64,000 nucleotides of DNA, from NCBI GenBank assembly GCA_900315555.1, contig OMZN01000041.1, forward strand, positions 1 to 64,000, given 5' to 3'. The stretch's first letter is position 1; every line of letters starts with the position of its first letter. A program made the position numbers and the translations under genes. The notes under the pieces were generated by a model that made no database searches, was not told the origin of the DNA, and worked only from the letters and a program-made list of their open reading frames with translations. Shown here one piece after another: positions 27,463 through 36,201 of the stretch. The stretch is from an uncultured Eubacteriales bacterium. Its GTDB lineage: Bacteria > Bacillota > Clostridia > Peptostreptococcales > Anaerovoracaceae.

Positions 27463-28154
27463 GCATCTATGCAGTGGGTGATCTTCACCTTTCCTTTGAT
27501 CCGCGTATTGAAAAGCCGATGGAGGTCTTCGGACCTGAATGGAAGGACCATGCGCAGCGCCTGGAGGCGGCATGGCGGGAGGAAGTGAAGGCAGAGGATA
27601 CAGTCATTGTGGCCGGCGATATCAGCTGGGGTCTCAAGCTGGAGGAGGCGATGGCTGATCTTCAGTTTATTGCGGGACTGCCGGGGCAGAAGGTCCTGAT
27701 CAAGGGCAACCACGATCTGTGGTGGACCGGCATTACACGGCTCAATGCGCTGTTTCCGAATGTGACCTTTCTGCAGAACAGCACCTATGAGGCGGAAGGC
27801 TGGTTTATCTGCGGCAGCCGCGGGTGGCTCTGCCCGGGAAGCGATGACTTCGACCCGCATGACCGGGTGCTCTATGAGAGGGAGGAAGGACGGCTGCGCG
27901 CCAGCCTGCAGGCGGCTGCACAGCGCGGTGCCAGGCAGATCATCGGTGTGACGCATTATCCTCCCACGAACGACAAGATGCAGCCTTCGGCCTTCACGAA
28001 ATTGTTCAGTGAAGCGGGTGTGCAGATGGCGGTGTATGGTCATCTGCACGGCAGGGAGAATTACCGGCGCGGTATCCGCGGGGACTTCTGTGGGGTCAGC
28101 TATGATCTCGTGTCTTTGGATTACCTGGGATGCCGGATGAAGAAGCTGGTATAG
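27459..28154 (+). CDS. Metallophosphoesterase (small, cytoplasmic)
   Basis: A 231-residue calcineurin-like phosphoesterase with every metal-ligand block intact: GDLHLS (residues 7-12), VAGDISWG, KGNHDLWW, VTHYPP and YGHLHGRE. The compact size and the GDISWG/NHDLWW signature place it with a Firmicutes family of unknown substrate. It overlaps rmuC and is followed by deoB. Confidence 0.9.
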   Translation: MSIYAVGDLHLSFDPRIEKPMEVFGPEWKDHAQRLEAAWREEVKAEDTVIVAGDISWGLKLEEAMADLQFIAGLPGQKVLIKGNHDLWWTGITRLNALFPNVTFLQNSTYEAEGWFICGSRGWLCPGSDDFDPHDRVLYEREEGRLRASLQAAAQRGARQIIGVTHYPPTNDKMQPSAFTKLFSEAGVQMAVYGHLHGRENYRRGIRGDFCGVSYDLVSLDYLGCRMKKLV

Positions 28155-28183
28155 GTGAAGTAAGTGATAAGGAGGAGATGAAA

Positions 28184-29353
28184 ATGCAGAGGGCAATACT
28201 GATCGTCATGGATTCACTGGGTGTCGGTGCGATGCCGGATGCTGCCGATTACGGTGATGCGGGCGCTGATACCTTCGGCCATATTGCTGCGCAGGTACCG
28301 GATCTGGCCATCCCTCATCTGCAGGCACTGGGATTTGGCAATATTCCTCATGCGGCCGGCGGCAGATTTTCTGTAGCTGATCCCAAGGGGGCATGCTGCC
28401 GTCTGGCTGAGCAGTCCAAGGGCAAGGATACGACAACAGGCCATTGGGAAATCGCAGGACTGGAGACCATGGTGCCGTTCAAGACGTACCCCGAAGGCTT
28501 TCCGGCCGCATTCATTGAAAAGTTCCAGGAGGCTATCGGCCGGCAGGTGCTGGGCAATTATCCGGCCAGCGGAACAGTGATCATCGAGGAACTGGGCGAT
28601 GAACATGAGGCAACGGGAAAGCCCATCGTATATACATCGGCGGACAGCGTCTTTCAAATCGCTGCCAATACGGCGGTGATCCCGCTGGAGGAGCTGTATC
28701 ATATGTGCGAGGTGGCTAGAAAGATGCTGGTCGGCGAGTGGGCATGCGGCCGTGTGATCGCCCGGCCCTATATCAAGGTCGACGGAAAGCGGGTGCGTAC
28801 TTCAGACCGGCGGGATTATTCGGTGGCGCCGCCGGATGAGACTATGCTGGACATCATCAAAGCGGCAGGACAGCCGGTGGATGCGGTTGGCAAGATCCAC
28901 GATATCTTCGATGGGCGCGGCATGACGAAGACGGTGCATACGACGGATAATATGGACGGTGTAGACAAGACCATCGCCTATATGAAGGAAGACGATACAG
29001 GGCTGCTCTTTACCAATCTGGTGGACTTCGATGCCAAATACGGACATCGGCGGGATCCGGCAGGTTACGGGCAGGCTATCATGGATTTCGACCGGAGGAT
29101 ACCGGAAATCCTCGATGCCATGAAACCAGGCGATGTCCTCATGCTGACGGCGGATCACGGCAATGATCCCATCCATGCCGGGACGGACCACACGCGGGAA
29201 TATATCCCGTTTGTCGCCTATGGAAAGGACATCCGGCCAGTGGTGCTGGAGGACAGAAAAACCTTTGCCGATATCGGCGCCACCATCTGCCAGGGGCTTG
29301 GTGTGCCTGCGCCGAGACACGGCACGAGTTTTCTCGATCTGATCGTGGGGTGA
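28184..29353 (+). CDS. deoB: Phosphopentomutase DeoB
   Basis: Interconverts (deoxy)ribose 1- and 5-phosphate in nucleoside salvage. The 389-residue product shows the alkaline-phosphatase-superfamily metal sites: IVMDSLGVGAMPDAADYGD at the N-terminus, KDTTTGHWE with the phospho-accepting Thr, and LTADHGNDP...DHTREYIP near the C-terminus. GGAGG at 28171-28175 is eight bases before the ATG at 28184; the ATG at 28178 is too close. Paired with the nucleoside phosphorylase downstream. Confidence 0.95.
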   Translation: MQRAILIVMDSLGVGAMPDAADYGDAGADTFGHIAAQVPDLAIPHLQALGFGNIPHAAGGRFSVADPKGACCRLAEQSKGKDTTTGHWEIAGLETMVPFKTYPEGFPAAFIEKFQEAIGRQVLGNYPASGTVIIEELGDEHEATGKPIVYTSADSVFQIAANTAVIPLEELYHMCEVARKMLVGEWACGRVIARPYIKVDGKRVRTSDRRDYSVAPPDETMLDIIKAAGQPVDAVGKIHDIFDGRGMTKTVHTTDNMDGVDKTIAYMKEDDTGLLFTNLVDFDAKYGHRRDPAGYGQAIMDFDRRIPEILDAMKPGDVLMLTADHGNDPIHAGTDHTREYIPFVAYGKDIRPVVLEDRKTFADIGATICQGLGVPAPRHGTSFLDLIVG

Positions 29354-29359
29354 CAGACA

Positions 29360-30664
29360 ATGGATATGTATGGGATCATTGAAAAGAAGCGGGACGGCGG
29401 CAAGCTCAGCCGGGAGGAAATCAATTTCTTTATCGAGGGATTTACGACGGGAAGGATTCCGGACTACCAGGCCAGTGCACTGCTGATGGCGATCTTCCTG
29501 CGCCGAATGGACAAGGAGGAAACCTATTTTCTGACGGATGCTATGATGAAGAGCGGTGACATCGTGGATCTGTCTGCCGTTCACGGCTGCAAGGTCGATA
29601 AGCACAGCACGGGCGGCGTAGGGGACAAGACCACGCTGATCTGTGCACCTCTGGCCAGCGCCTGCGGGGTGCCGGTGGCCAAGATGAGCGGCCGCGGTCT
29701 AGGTTTTACCGGTGGCACCATCGACAAACTGGAGGCGATTCCCGGCTTTTCCACCCAGCTTTCACCGGAGGCGTTCATTGCACAGATTAACCGTATCGGC
29801 ATCGCCATCACCGGCCAGACCGCCCAGGTGGCAAAGGCGGACAAACTGCTGTATGCTCTGCGGGACGTGACGGCGACGGTGGAGAATCTGTCGCTGATCA
29901 CCTCCAGCGTGATGAGCAAGAAACTGGCCTCCGGCAGCGATGCCATCGTCCTGGATGTCAAATGCGGCGATGGCGCCTTTATGCATGATCTGGCAGGCGC
30001 CGAGGAAATGGCGGATTGGATGGTTGAGATGGGGAAAAAGGCCGGCAAGAAGACGCTGGCGCTCATCACCTCGATGGAGCAGCCGCTCGGCTTTGCCGTC
30101 GGCAATGCGCTGGAAGTGGAAGAAGCGATCCGAACCCTGCGGGGCGAGGGGCCTGCCGATATCACCGAACTCTCGCTGGCCATCGCCGGTGCTATGATCT
30201 ATGCCGCCGGTCTGACGGATTCCCTGGAAGAAGGGCAGAAGCGCGCCGATCATGCTCTGCAGGCGGGGGAAGGCCTGGCCAGGCTGCGGGCACTGATCGA
30301 AGCACAGGGCGGCGACAGCAGAGTCGTTGATGCACCGGACCGCCTGCCGCAGGCGCGTTACCGCGAGGAAATCCGGGCTGCGCGTGATGGGTGGATTCAA
30401 GCTGTTCATGCCAAGCGGATCGGTGCGGCCAGCGTGCACACGGGTGCCGGAAGGCAGGAAAAGACAGATGTCCCCGATCCTGCCGCGGGCATTCTCCTGG
30501 CTAAGAAGATCGGTGATCCGGCTGCTGCAGGCGATCTCCTGGCCACGGTGATGGGCGGCAGCAGGGAGAGGCTTCAGCTTGCAGCCGAAGAGGTGCGCCG
30601 CGCCTATGTGATCGGCGATGCACCGGTACAGCCGCCGGCTTTGATGCTCAAAAAAGTGGAGTAA
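29360..30664 (+). CDS. pdp: Pyrimidine-nucleoside phosphorylase
   Basis: Cleaves thymidine or uridine with phosphate, giving the pentose 1-phosphate used by DeoB. The 434-residue product carries the family motif KHSTGGVGDK and the phosphate/pyrimidine loop SGRGLGFTGGT, with the SSVMSKKLASG motif further on. The length is that of the homodimeric family. It starts six bases after deoB ends and its 3' end faces the THEP1 gene. Confidence 0.94.
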   Translation: MDMYGIIEKKRDGGKLSREEINFFIEGFTTGRIPDYQASALLMAIFLRRMDKEETYFLTDAMMKSGDIVDLSAVHGCKVDKHSTGGVGDKTTLICAPLASACGVPVAKMSGRGLGFTGGTIDKLEAIPGFSTQLSPEAFIAQINRIGIAITGQTAQVAKADKLLYALRDVTATVENLSLITSSVMSKKLASGSDAIVLDVKCGDGAFMHDLAGAEEMADWMVEMGKKAGKKTLALITSMEQPLGFAVGNALEVEEAIRTLRGEGPADITELSLAIAGAMIYAAGLTDSLEEGQKRADHALQAGEGLARLRALIEAQGGDSRVVDAPDRLPQARYREEIRAARDGWIQAVHAKRIGAASVHTGAGRQEKTDVPDPAAGILLAKKIGDPAAAGDLLATVMGGSRERLQLAAEEVRRAYVIGDAPVQPPALMLKKVE

Positions 30665-30721
30665 GCCTGCGTCAAGGTGCGAAAATTCGCCGGCAGGTCT
30701 GGAGCAGAGAGCTGCAGAAGA

Positions 30722-31318
30722 TCAATCCCTGGCAAAGTGTGCGGACAGAAAGGCTGTAATTTCTCTTTCGGCTGCATCCGCAGAAGAGGCGGTATAGGAA
30801 ATGATACCGGCGCCGTATTGTTCGGTGACAGCGTTTCTCAGATCCTCTCCCGCCCGGATCAGCTGTGCGGGATAACCGGCGCCGCGTACCATGGAAACGG
30901 TGTTTTCCGGCGCTTTGAGAACCCCCAGGCAGGGAATGCCGGAAGCGAGGAGCGACTGCAGCGCCTCACGAAAGGAAGGCACGAGCAGCTCGGCTCCGCC
31001 GATTTCATCCAGCAGGATGATCGGCGATTGCAGGCTCTCGCGAAGCAGGCGGACACCTAGGCCGGCAAAGACCTCCAGACGCTTTTCCACGTTCCCGTTT
31101 CGATGCAGCATGAAGATGCCCGGCAGACCGGGTGTATAGGGCCTGGTCAAGGCGAAATCCCGGGCGGACGTGATGCGAAACCCCATCAGGTCACCCTCCC
31201 GGTTCAGCAGGCGCTGGGAGGAAAAGCCCCCCAGAAGGTGCCTGTAAGGCAGAAGGCAGCGCCGCAGCAGGGTGGATTTGCCGGTTTGTATAGGACCTTG
31301 CAAAAAAATCTGTTTCAT
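30722..31318 (-). CDS. THEP1-like nucleoside-triphosphatase
   Basis: A 198-residue P-loop NTPase. Walker A GPIQTGKST (residues 8-16) and the Walker B-like ILLDEIGGAEL identify the THEP1/NTPase_1 family; the DExGxxE element is characteristic. Substrate role is unclear; in anaerobes such genes often sit near molybdenum or formate genes. There is no Shine-Dalgarno before the ATG: an extended -10 (TGGTATACT) ends six bases upstream, so the mRNA is probably leaderless. Confidence 0.78.
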   Translation of the reverse strand: MKQIFLQGPIQTGKSTLLRRCLLPYRHLLGGFSSQRLLNREGDLMGFRITSARDFALTRPYTPGLPGIFMLHRNGNVEKRLEVFAGLGVRLLRESLQSPIILLDEIGGAELLVPSFREALQSLLASGIPCLGVLKAPENTVSMVRGAGYPAQLIRAGEDLRNAVTEQYGAGIISYTASSADAAEREITAFLSAHFARD

Positions 31319-31324
31319 GAAAAC

Positions 31325-31333
31325 AGTATACCA
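31325..31333 (-). promoter_or_regulatory. Extended -10 promoter giving a leaderless THEP1 transcript
   Basis: On the minus strand TGGTATACT ends at 31325 and the ATG begins at 31318, so a start seven bases after the -10 would be the A of the ATG. No good -35 is visible. Confidence 0.55.
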
Positions 31334-31364
31334 CATATGTCACGGAAGCTTTAGGAGAAGGAGC

Positions 31365-32030
31365 ATGCACAGCAGTGTCGGAAAATTTGATGCCTTACTG
31401 AAGAGGTCGGGACTCTTTCGCGGTCTTTCGGAGCCAGCCTTTGAAAAGGTGATGCAGGAGGTGCATCCCGCTGTGCAGACGTACCGAAAGAACGATATCA
31501 TCGTCGAGGAAGGTCAGAAGGAAGTGGCTCTTGGCATCGTGGCCGGAGGCAGAATACGCGGCGTCAAGTTCCATCGGGACGGAGACAGCCATCTGATGAT
31601 GGTCTATGAGGAAGGCGATGTCTTCAGCCTCAGCTCGGCTTCCAGCCGCACGAGAATTGCGCCGCTCAGCATGATTGCCATGGGCGACGTGACGGTGATC
31701 AGTATCCATATTTCAGATTTGATGAACTGTACGGCCAATTGGCGGATCGCCCGCAATATCATTGCTATGCTGGCGGATGAATCCATCAAGAGCATGTACA
31801 AGATCGATATTCTTTCTCATACGGGACTGCGCAGCCGGATTATGACCTACCTCAGGATCATGGATGCCAAGCACGAGGGAAAAGCGTTCCATACAGGCAT
31901 GAACCAGGAGCAGTTTGCGCAGTATCTTTCGGTCAATCGTTCCGCTCTGTCTAATCAGCTGAATATCATGCGCCGTGAGGGCATCATCGATTTCCGGGGC
32001 GATCTCTACCAGCTGTTAAAAAAGGAATAG
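31365..32030 (+). CDS. Crp/Fnr-family transcriptional regulator
   Basis: A 221-residue regulator with an N-terminal cyclic-nucleotide-like beta-barrel (residues ~10-130) and a C-terminal winged helix (NQEQFAQYLSVNRSALSNQLNIM). It lacks the N-terminal Cys cluster of FNR, so it does not look like a [4Fe-4S] sensor; the effector is unknown. The start at 31365 follows GGAGAAGGAG. It diverges from the THEP1 gene and converges on larB. In Lactiplantibacillus the lar genes are controlled by a Crp/Fnr protein, LarR, so a link with larBE is possible. Confidence 0.85.
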   Translation: MHSSVGKFDALLKRSGLFRGLSEPAFEKVMQEVHPAVQTYRKNDIIVEEGQKEVALGIVAGGRIRGVKFHRDGDSHLMMVYEEGDVFSLSSASSRTRIAPLSMIAMGDVTVISIHISDLMNCTANWRIARNIIAMLADESIKSMYKIDILSHTGLRSRIMTYLRIMDAKHEGKAFHTGMNQEQFAQYLSVNRSALSNQLNIMRREGIIDFRGDLYQLLKKE

Positions 32031-32037
32031 CATGTAA

Positions 32038-32817
32038 TTATGCTTCCGCCTCTTCTTCTCCTGCGGCGAGGCGGTTGATCTGTGTAGCAAGATAGCCGGC
32101 GCCGTAGCCATTATCGATGTTGACGACGGCGATGCCGTTGGCGCAGGAATTCAGCATGGTCAGCAGGGCGGAGAGTCCCTGCATGGCGGCACCGTAGCCG
32201 ATGGAGGTGGGTACGGCGATGACAGGGTTCTTGACCAGGCCGCCGATGACGCTGGCAAGGGCACCTTCCATGCCGGCCACAGCTACGATGCAGTTGGCCT
32301 TTTGGATGTGCTCCAAGTGAGCAAGGAGGCGATGGATCCCGCTGACGCCCACATCAAAGAAACGCTCCACACGGGTGCCGAAGTATTCTGCCGTCTGGGC
32401 AGCTTCTTCAGCGACGGGGACATCGGCGGTGCCTGCACAGCAGACAGCCACGAGGCCGCGGCGGGGTTTTTCTTCTTCTTCATATTTTAGAATGCGCGAG
32501 ACGGGATCGTACTGGATGGCGTGGATGACGCTTCGGATGAATGCATACTGCTGAGGCGTGGCGCGTGTGCCGAAGGCGGCACCGTTTTCCTGCACCATGT
32601 GCTGGTAGATGGACAGAAGAAAATCATCCGGCTTGCCGCTGCAGAAGATTACCTCGGGGAAGCCGCTGCGTATGCCGCGCTGCATATCCAGCTGGGCATA
32701 GCCCAGGTCTTCGATGGGTTTACGTTGAAACCAATGCTCCGCTTCTTCGATGGAAACAGAGCCTGCCTTGACGGCATGCAGGATTTCGGCGGTTGTCATG
32801 CGTTCGAATTGCGTCAT
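32038..32817 (-). CDS. larB: LarB, pyridinium-3,5-biscarboxylate synthase
   Basis: First enzyme of the nickel-pincer nucleotide pathway; it carboxylates and hydrolyses nicotinate adenine dinucleotide. The 259-residue product has the N-terminal LarB-specific region and a C-terminal PurE-like domain (TADVPVAEEA, GMEGALASVIGGL, VAVPTSIGYG). Its start overlaps the stop of larE by four bases. The nickel-inserting LarC and the racemase LarA are not in the window. Confidence 0.9.
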   Translation of the reverse strand: MTQFERMTTAEILHAVKAGSVSIEEAEHWFQRKPIEDLGYAQLDMQRGIRSGFPEVIFCSGKPDDFLLSIYQHMVQENGAAFGTRATPQQYAFIRSVIHAIQYDPVSRILKYEEEEKPRRGLVAVCCAGTADVPVAEEAAQTAEYFGTRVERFFDVGVSGIHRLLAHLEHIQKANCIVAVAGMEGALASVIGGLVKNPVIAVPTSIGYGAAMQGLSALLTMLNSCANGIAVVNIDNGYGAGYLATQINRLAAGEEEAEA

Positions 32818-33659
32818 TTCTTTTCTTCCTCTGTCAGTGTCTCGTTCATGCTGCCGCTGCGGTAGCCCTGCAGGTCCATGGTCACATAATCAAAACCGAC
32901 AGCATGCAGACGCTCACTTACCTCTATCCGATGCGTGAGCAGCGAAGGCAGTTCTTCTGCCGGCACTTCGATCCGGGCGAGACCTTCACCGTGCATGCGG
33001 ACGCGCAGCTGGCGGAAACCCAGATCCAAAAGGTACTGCTCCGCCTGTTCCACCATGGACAGCTTCTTTAGCGTAATACGCTCTCCATAGACGAAGCGGG
33101 AAGCAAGGCAGGCAAAGGAGGGCTTGTCCCAGGTGGGCAGAGCCATTGCCTTTGAAAGGGTTCGGATTTCCTCTTTGGTGAGATGCGCATCGCGCAGGGG
33201 ACTTCGAATGCCGAGCTCATCGATGGCCAGAAGCCCCGGACGGTAGTCGCCGTTGTCATCCAGATTGGAACCTTCCGCTACAGCCTTGATGCCTTCTATC
33301 TCTGCCAGGGTCAGAATCTCGCTGAACAGCGCCTTCTTGCAGAGATAGCAGCGGTTTGCCGGATTGTCGGCAAAGCCTTCGATGGAAAGTTCATCGACAT
33401 CGACAAAGCGATGAGAGATGCCCTGTGCTTTGCAGAAGGCGTCGGCTTCCTGACACTCCCGTGCAGGAATAGAGGCCGAACGCACCGTAACGGCCAGGAG
33501 ACGACCGCCCAGTGCTTCTTTAGCTGCTGCAAGAAGGAAGGTTGAATCCACGCCGCCGGAGAAGGCGACTGCGAGGCTGCCCATGGCGCGCAGATCGGCC
33601 AGCAGGCGCTGGTATTTCTGCTGCAGCACAGGATCGATAGCAGATAGAGTATGTTCCAT
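32814..33659 (-). CDS. larE: LarE, ATP-dependent sulfur transferase
   Basis: Sulfurates the pincer nucleotide precursor. The 281-residue product has the PP-loop SGGVDST (residues 34-40) and three conserved cysteines, Cys104 and Cys107 in RCYLCKK and Cys184 in SFACLASR. Three cysteines at these positions fit the [4Fe-4S]-cluster class of LarE rather than the sacrificial single-Cys class. The ATG at 33659 has AGGAG upstream; an in-frame extension to 33830 is not credible. Translationally coupled to larB. Confidence 0.9.
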   Translation of the reverse strand: MEHTLSAIDPVLQQKYQRLLADLRAMGSLAVAFSGGVDSTFLLAAAKEALGGRLLAVTVRSASIPARECQEADAFCKAQGISHRFVDVDELSIEGFADNPANRCYLCKKALFSEILTLAEIEGIKAVAEGSNLDDNGDYRPGLLAIDELGIRSPLRDAHLTKEEIRTLSKAMALPTWDKPSFACLASRFVYGERITLKKLSMVEQAEQYLLDLGFRQLRVRMHGEGLARIEVPAEELPSLLTHRIEVSERLHAVGFDYVTMDLQGYRSGSMNETLTEEEKK

Positions 33660-33753
33660 GACAGATGCTCCTTGACCGCAGGGGAGGGGGCTGCGTATGC
33701 TTCTTAAGACACTGCGCATATTTCCCCCGCCTGTAATATGTGGTTCGTTCCGG

Positions 33754-34227
33754 TTATTTGGAAAGATCTTTGCGCAGATAGTAGGTCTTGGCCTCTGCTT
33801 TGGAGTCTGCCTGAATTTTTTTGGCTTCATCGTAGAGCTGCTGTTCCAGATCGTTTTCAGGCTCGATCACGATGCCGTGTGCCTTGGGACGTCCGTTTTC
33901 ATCGGTGTAGACATAGGTGAAGAAGCCGTCGACGATGAAGTCTCCGGTCTTGCTGTTGCTGACCTTGACGTAGGCAGTCAGACTTGTGCGGCCGGCATAG
34001 CAGATGCAGCTGTCAAAGATGACCATCTGCCCTTTGGGAACCGGCTTGGAGAACAGCAGACTGTTGATGCGCATGCATACGATGTCTTCGCTTTCCGTGG
34101 CTGCCGAGGCGGTCATGAAGCCTGCTTCCACCATCCATTCAACGCCGCGCCCCGCATAGAGGGTGCCGTGGTGGTTCAGATCCTCGCCTTTGACAAGATG
34201 ACGGGTCGAAATCATTTTTGTTCCCAT
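33754..34227 (-). CDS. Hotdog-fold acyl-CoA thioesterase
   Basis: A 157-residue hotdog thioesterase of the YciA/BACH type. The motif NHHGTLYAGRGVEWMVEAG holds the hotdog helix and the usual Asn-His-His-Gly; FFTYVYTDENGRPK follows in the central strand. The C-terminal helix is Lys/Glu rich. GGAGG lies just upstream of the start (34231-34237 on the minus strand). Single-domain, so it probably forms a hexamer. Confidence 0.85.
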   Translation of the reverse strand: MGTKMISTRHLVKGEDLNHHGTLYAGRGVEWMVEAGFMTASAATESEDIVCMRINSLLFSKPVPKGQMVIFDSCICYAGRTSLTAYVKVSNSKTGDFIVDGFFTYVYTDENGRPKAHGIVIEPENDLEQQLYDEAKKIQADSKAEAKTYYLRKDLSK

Positions 34228-34370
34228 GAAGTTACCTCCGTGTTTTTTGATGGCCGGCCCTGCACCGGCCGGCCTGCCTTGTGATGCTCGGAAGTCAATT
34301 GTAAACGTGCTCTGCCGTGCTTGTCAACCCTTCTCCTGCAGCCGCTGTACACGCAGGGTGTGCGTGTGCA

Positions 34371-35966
34371 TCATGGCTTGGCACAGGCCTTGGCCGGCAT
34401 GGCGGTGTAGACCGGGATGTAGAAGGCCATCGCATAGCTGCTGCTTTTTCTGTAGGCGCATTTGAGAAGTTTCGCTTCACTGTCGGCTCCCATGATGTTG
34501 GACATGTACTGGTGCTCGCCTACCTGGCTGGAGCCGTTTAAAACGTTGAATTTCTTGGTATAGTAGGTATACTGCCTGTTGTTCAGGTAGACTGTTTTGT
34601 AGAACAGCGCGCCGCCCTTGATGGAGAGGTAGCGTTTGTTCCAGGGCCGGCCGTAGGACGTATCGCCGATGCCCGACCCTTTGGCATACCAGAGCCCGCG
34701 CTGCACGGCATTCATGAAGCCACTGTGGTAGGCACCGATGTTGAAGTAGTTGTAATAGCCGAGATAGCCTTTGTATCTGCCTGAGATCAGACTGCTGGTG
34801 CCGCGCCAGCCCTGCTCCTGAATGATCATGGCCGTGATGACGTTGGGGTTGACTTTGGCAGTCCTGCCCGCCTTCATCAGCCAGTTCGCATAGGTGGTAT
34901 TGTCCATGAAACAGCTGCTGTTCATGGAGGTGATGCTGCGAATGGTGGCGGTGTTCTGTCCGGCGCGCTGGTAGGTGTGGGTCAGGAACTGGTAGATGCT
35001 GCTTTCGTTAAGGAAGTTCCTCGGATCCAGATAATACTTGATCAGACCATCAGATGCCTGCACCCAGTCGGCGCCGTCAAAGCCTTTGTATTTTCCTGTG
35101 ATGGGATTGTAGGTAATAAAGGATATCTTTTTTTTGTATTTGTCCGGATAGCTGGTATGAACCAGGTTGGTGCCGATGCTGGTCTCCTTTTTGACAGCAG
35201 TGGACCACTTGAGGCCGGTTTTCTGCGCTTTGAAGACCCACTGGGGATGTGCCTTGTGCAGCTTGCGCAGGTAGGCATGGTAGCTTGCAGGAAATCCCTG
35301 CGCCTTCAGGTAGTTTTCAAAAGAAGCACTGTCGGACTGGGTGGAAGCGCTGTTGTCTGAAGCGCTGCCGTTCGAAGAGGACGAAGCGTCGTTTGAAGAA
35401 GAATGATCGCCCGATGAGGAGGCGGAGGAAGCCAGCGTGACATAGGCGGCTGCCAGATAGCGTATCTTGCCGCCGTAGCTGATCCTGTACCATTTTTGGG
35501 AGCCGCTCTTTTGATACCATCCCCGGATGGTGATCTTTGTCCCTTTGGCCAGGGTGGTGATCCGTGTGGAACTGGTGGAAGCCTTGCTGCGCACCGAAAG
35601 AGCATCTTTGGTTGTGCCCTTTTTGAAGTACTTGGCCGCATAGTTCACATCCGCTTTTTTCAGGGATAGATACTTTCCGCACAGATAGCCCGTCTGGTCA
35701 TTGTTCCTGACCTTGTACCAATAGATGCCGCCGGCTTTCGTACGGCTTGCAGCAGTCAGTGTCTTTTCTTTGGCGACGCTGCCAAGATTTTTGGAGGATG
35801 AGGAAGCGGCAGACCGCAGAATCAGCGGTCCTTCCTTCACCTGGATGGTGTAGGCACTGGCGGCAGCCTGCCCATGCCGGCCTGTCAAGAGCAGCAGGAA
35901 AACAAGCGCCGCAGTCAGTGCGGCACAAAGCAGTGTCGATTGGATCAATCTTTCTCTTTTAGACAT
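34371..35966 (-). CDS. Secreted glucosaminidase with two SH3b domains
   Basis: Wall hydrolase cleaving glycan strands. The 531-residue product has a signal peptide (residues ~9-36), two bacterial SH3 modules (~40-105 and ~108-180; PLILRSAAS, DALSVRSKAS), a Ser/Asn-rich linker (~183-215) and a C-terminal glucosaminidase domain (~230-525) with IIQEQGWRG, GYYNYFNIGAYH and YMSNIMGADSEAKLL. The SH3 modules probably bind the wall. It has its own promoter (36004-36032) and a GGGAG before the ATG. Confidence 0.88.
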   Translation of the reverse strand: MSKRERLIQSTLLCAALTAALVFLLLLTGRHGQAAASAYTIQVKEGPLILRSAASSSSKNLGSVAKEKTLTAASRTKAGGIYWYKVRNNDQTGYLCGKYLSLKKADVNYAAKYFKKGTTKDALSVRSKASTSSTRITTLAKGTKITIRGWYQKSGSQKWYRISYGGKIRYLAAAYVTLASSASSSGDHSSSNDASSSSNGSASDNSASTQSDSASFENYLKAQGFPASYHAYLRKLHKAHPQWVFKAQKTGLKWSTAVKKETSIGTNLVHTSYPDKYKKKISFITYNPITGKYKGFDGADWVQASDGLIKYYLDPRNFLNESSIYQFLTHTYQRAGQNTATIRSITSMNSSCFMDNTTYANWLMKAGRTAKVNPNVITAMIIQEQGWRGTSSLISGRYKGYLGYYNYFNIGAYHSGFMNAVQRGLWYAKGSGIGDTSYGRPWNKRYLSIKGGALFYKTVYLNNRQYTYYTKKFNVLNGSSQVGEHQYMSNIMGADSEAKLLKCAYRKSSSYAMAFYIPVYTAMPAKACAKP

Positions 35967-36003
35967 ACAAAATCTCCCATGGAATCATGGACCAGATAAG
36001 TCA

Positions 36004-36032
36004 AGAATAAGGGAGAAGGCGGAACTTGTCAA
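36004..36032 (-). promoter_or_regulatory. Promoter of the glucosaminidase gene
   Basis: On the minus strand TTGACA (36032-36027), 17-base spacer, TATTCT (36009-36004), giving a leader of about 31 bases before the ATG at 35966. Confidence 0.8.
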
Positions 36033-36057
36033 GAACAACACATCAGGAACAACAACA

Positions 36058-36095
36058 CACCTTTCCAGGCAGGTCAGCGCCTGTCTGGAAAGGTG
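36058..36095 (-). terminator. Hairpin downstream of the M29 aminopeptidase
   Basis: CACCTTTCCAG with CAGG pairs with CCTG and CTGGAAAGGTG around a short loop. On the minus strand the stem is followed by TGTTGTTGTT rather than a clean T run, so terminator activity is plausible but not certain. Confidence 0.5.
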
Positions 36096-36201
36096 CGGGA
36101 AGCTTTGAACAGCTGATGGAAAGCATGCGGGAGCGTGCCCGCAATACGGCGGGGACTCTTATGGCAGGCTGTTCCTGCTGGCATCCTTTCGTGCCGGCTT
36201 T

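Noticed and set aside
31332-31345. ACATATGT palindrome as a Crp/Fnr autoregulatory site
   Set aside because: It does not match TGTGA-N6-TCACA or TTGAT-N4-ATCAA; too short to claim.
34252-34270. GGCCGG/CCGGCC hairpin as a terminator for the glucosaminidase gene
   Set aside because: On the minus strand it is followed by an A run, not a T run, and it lies ~100 bases past the stop.
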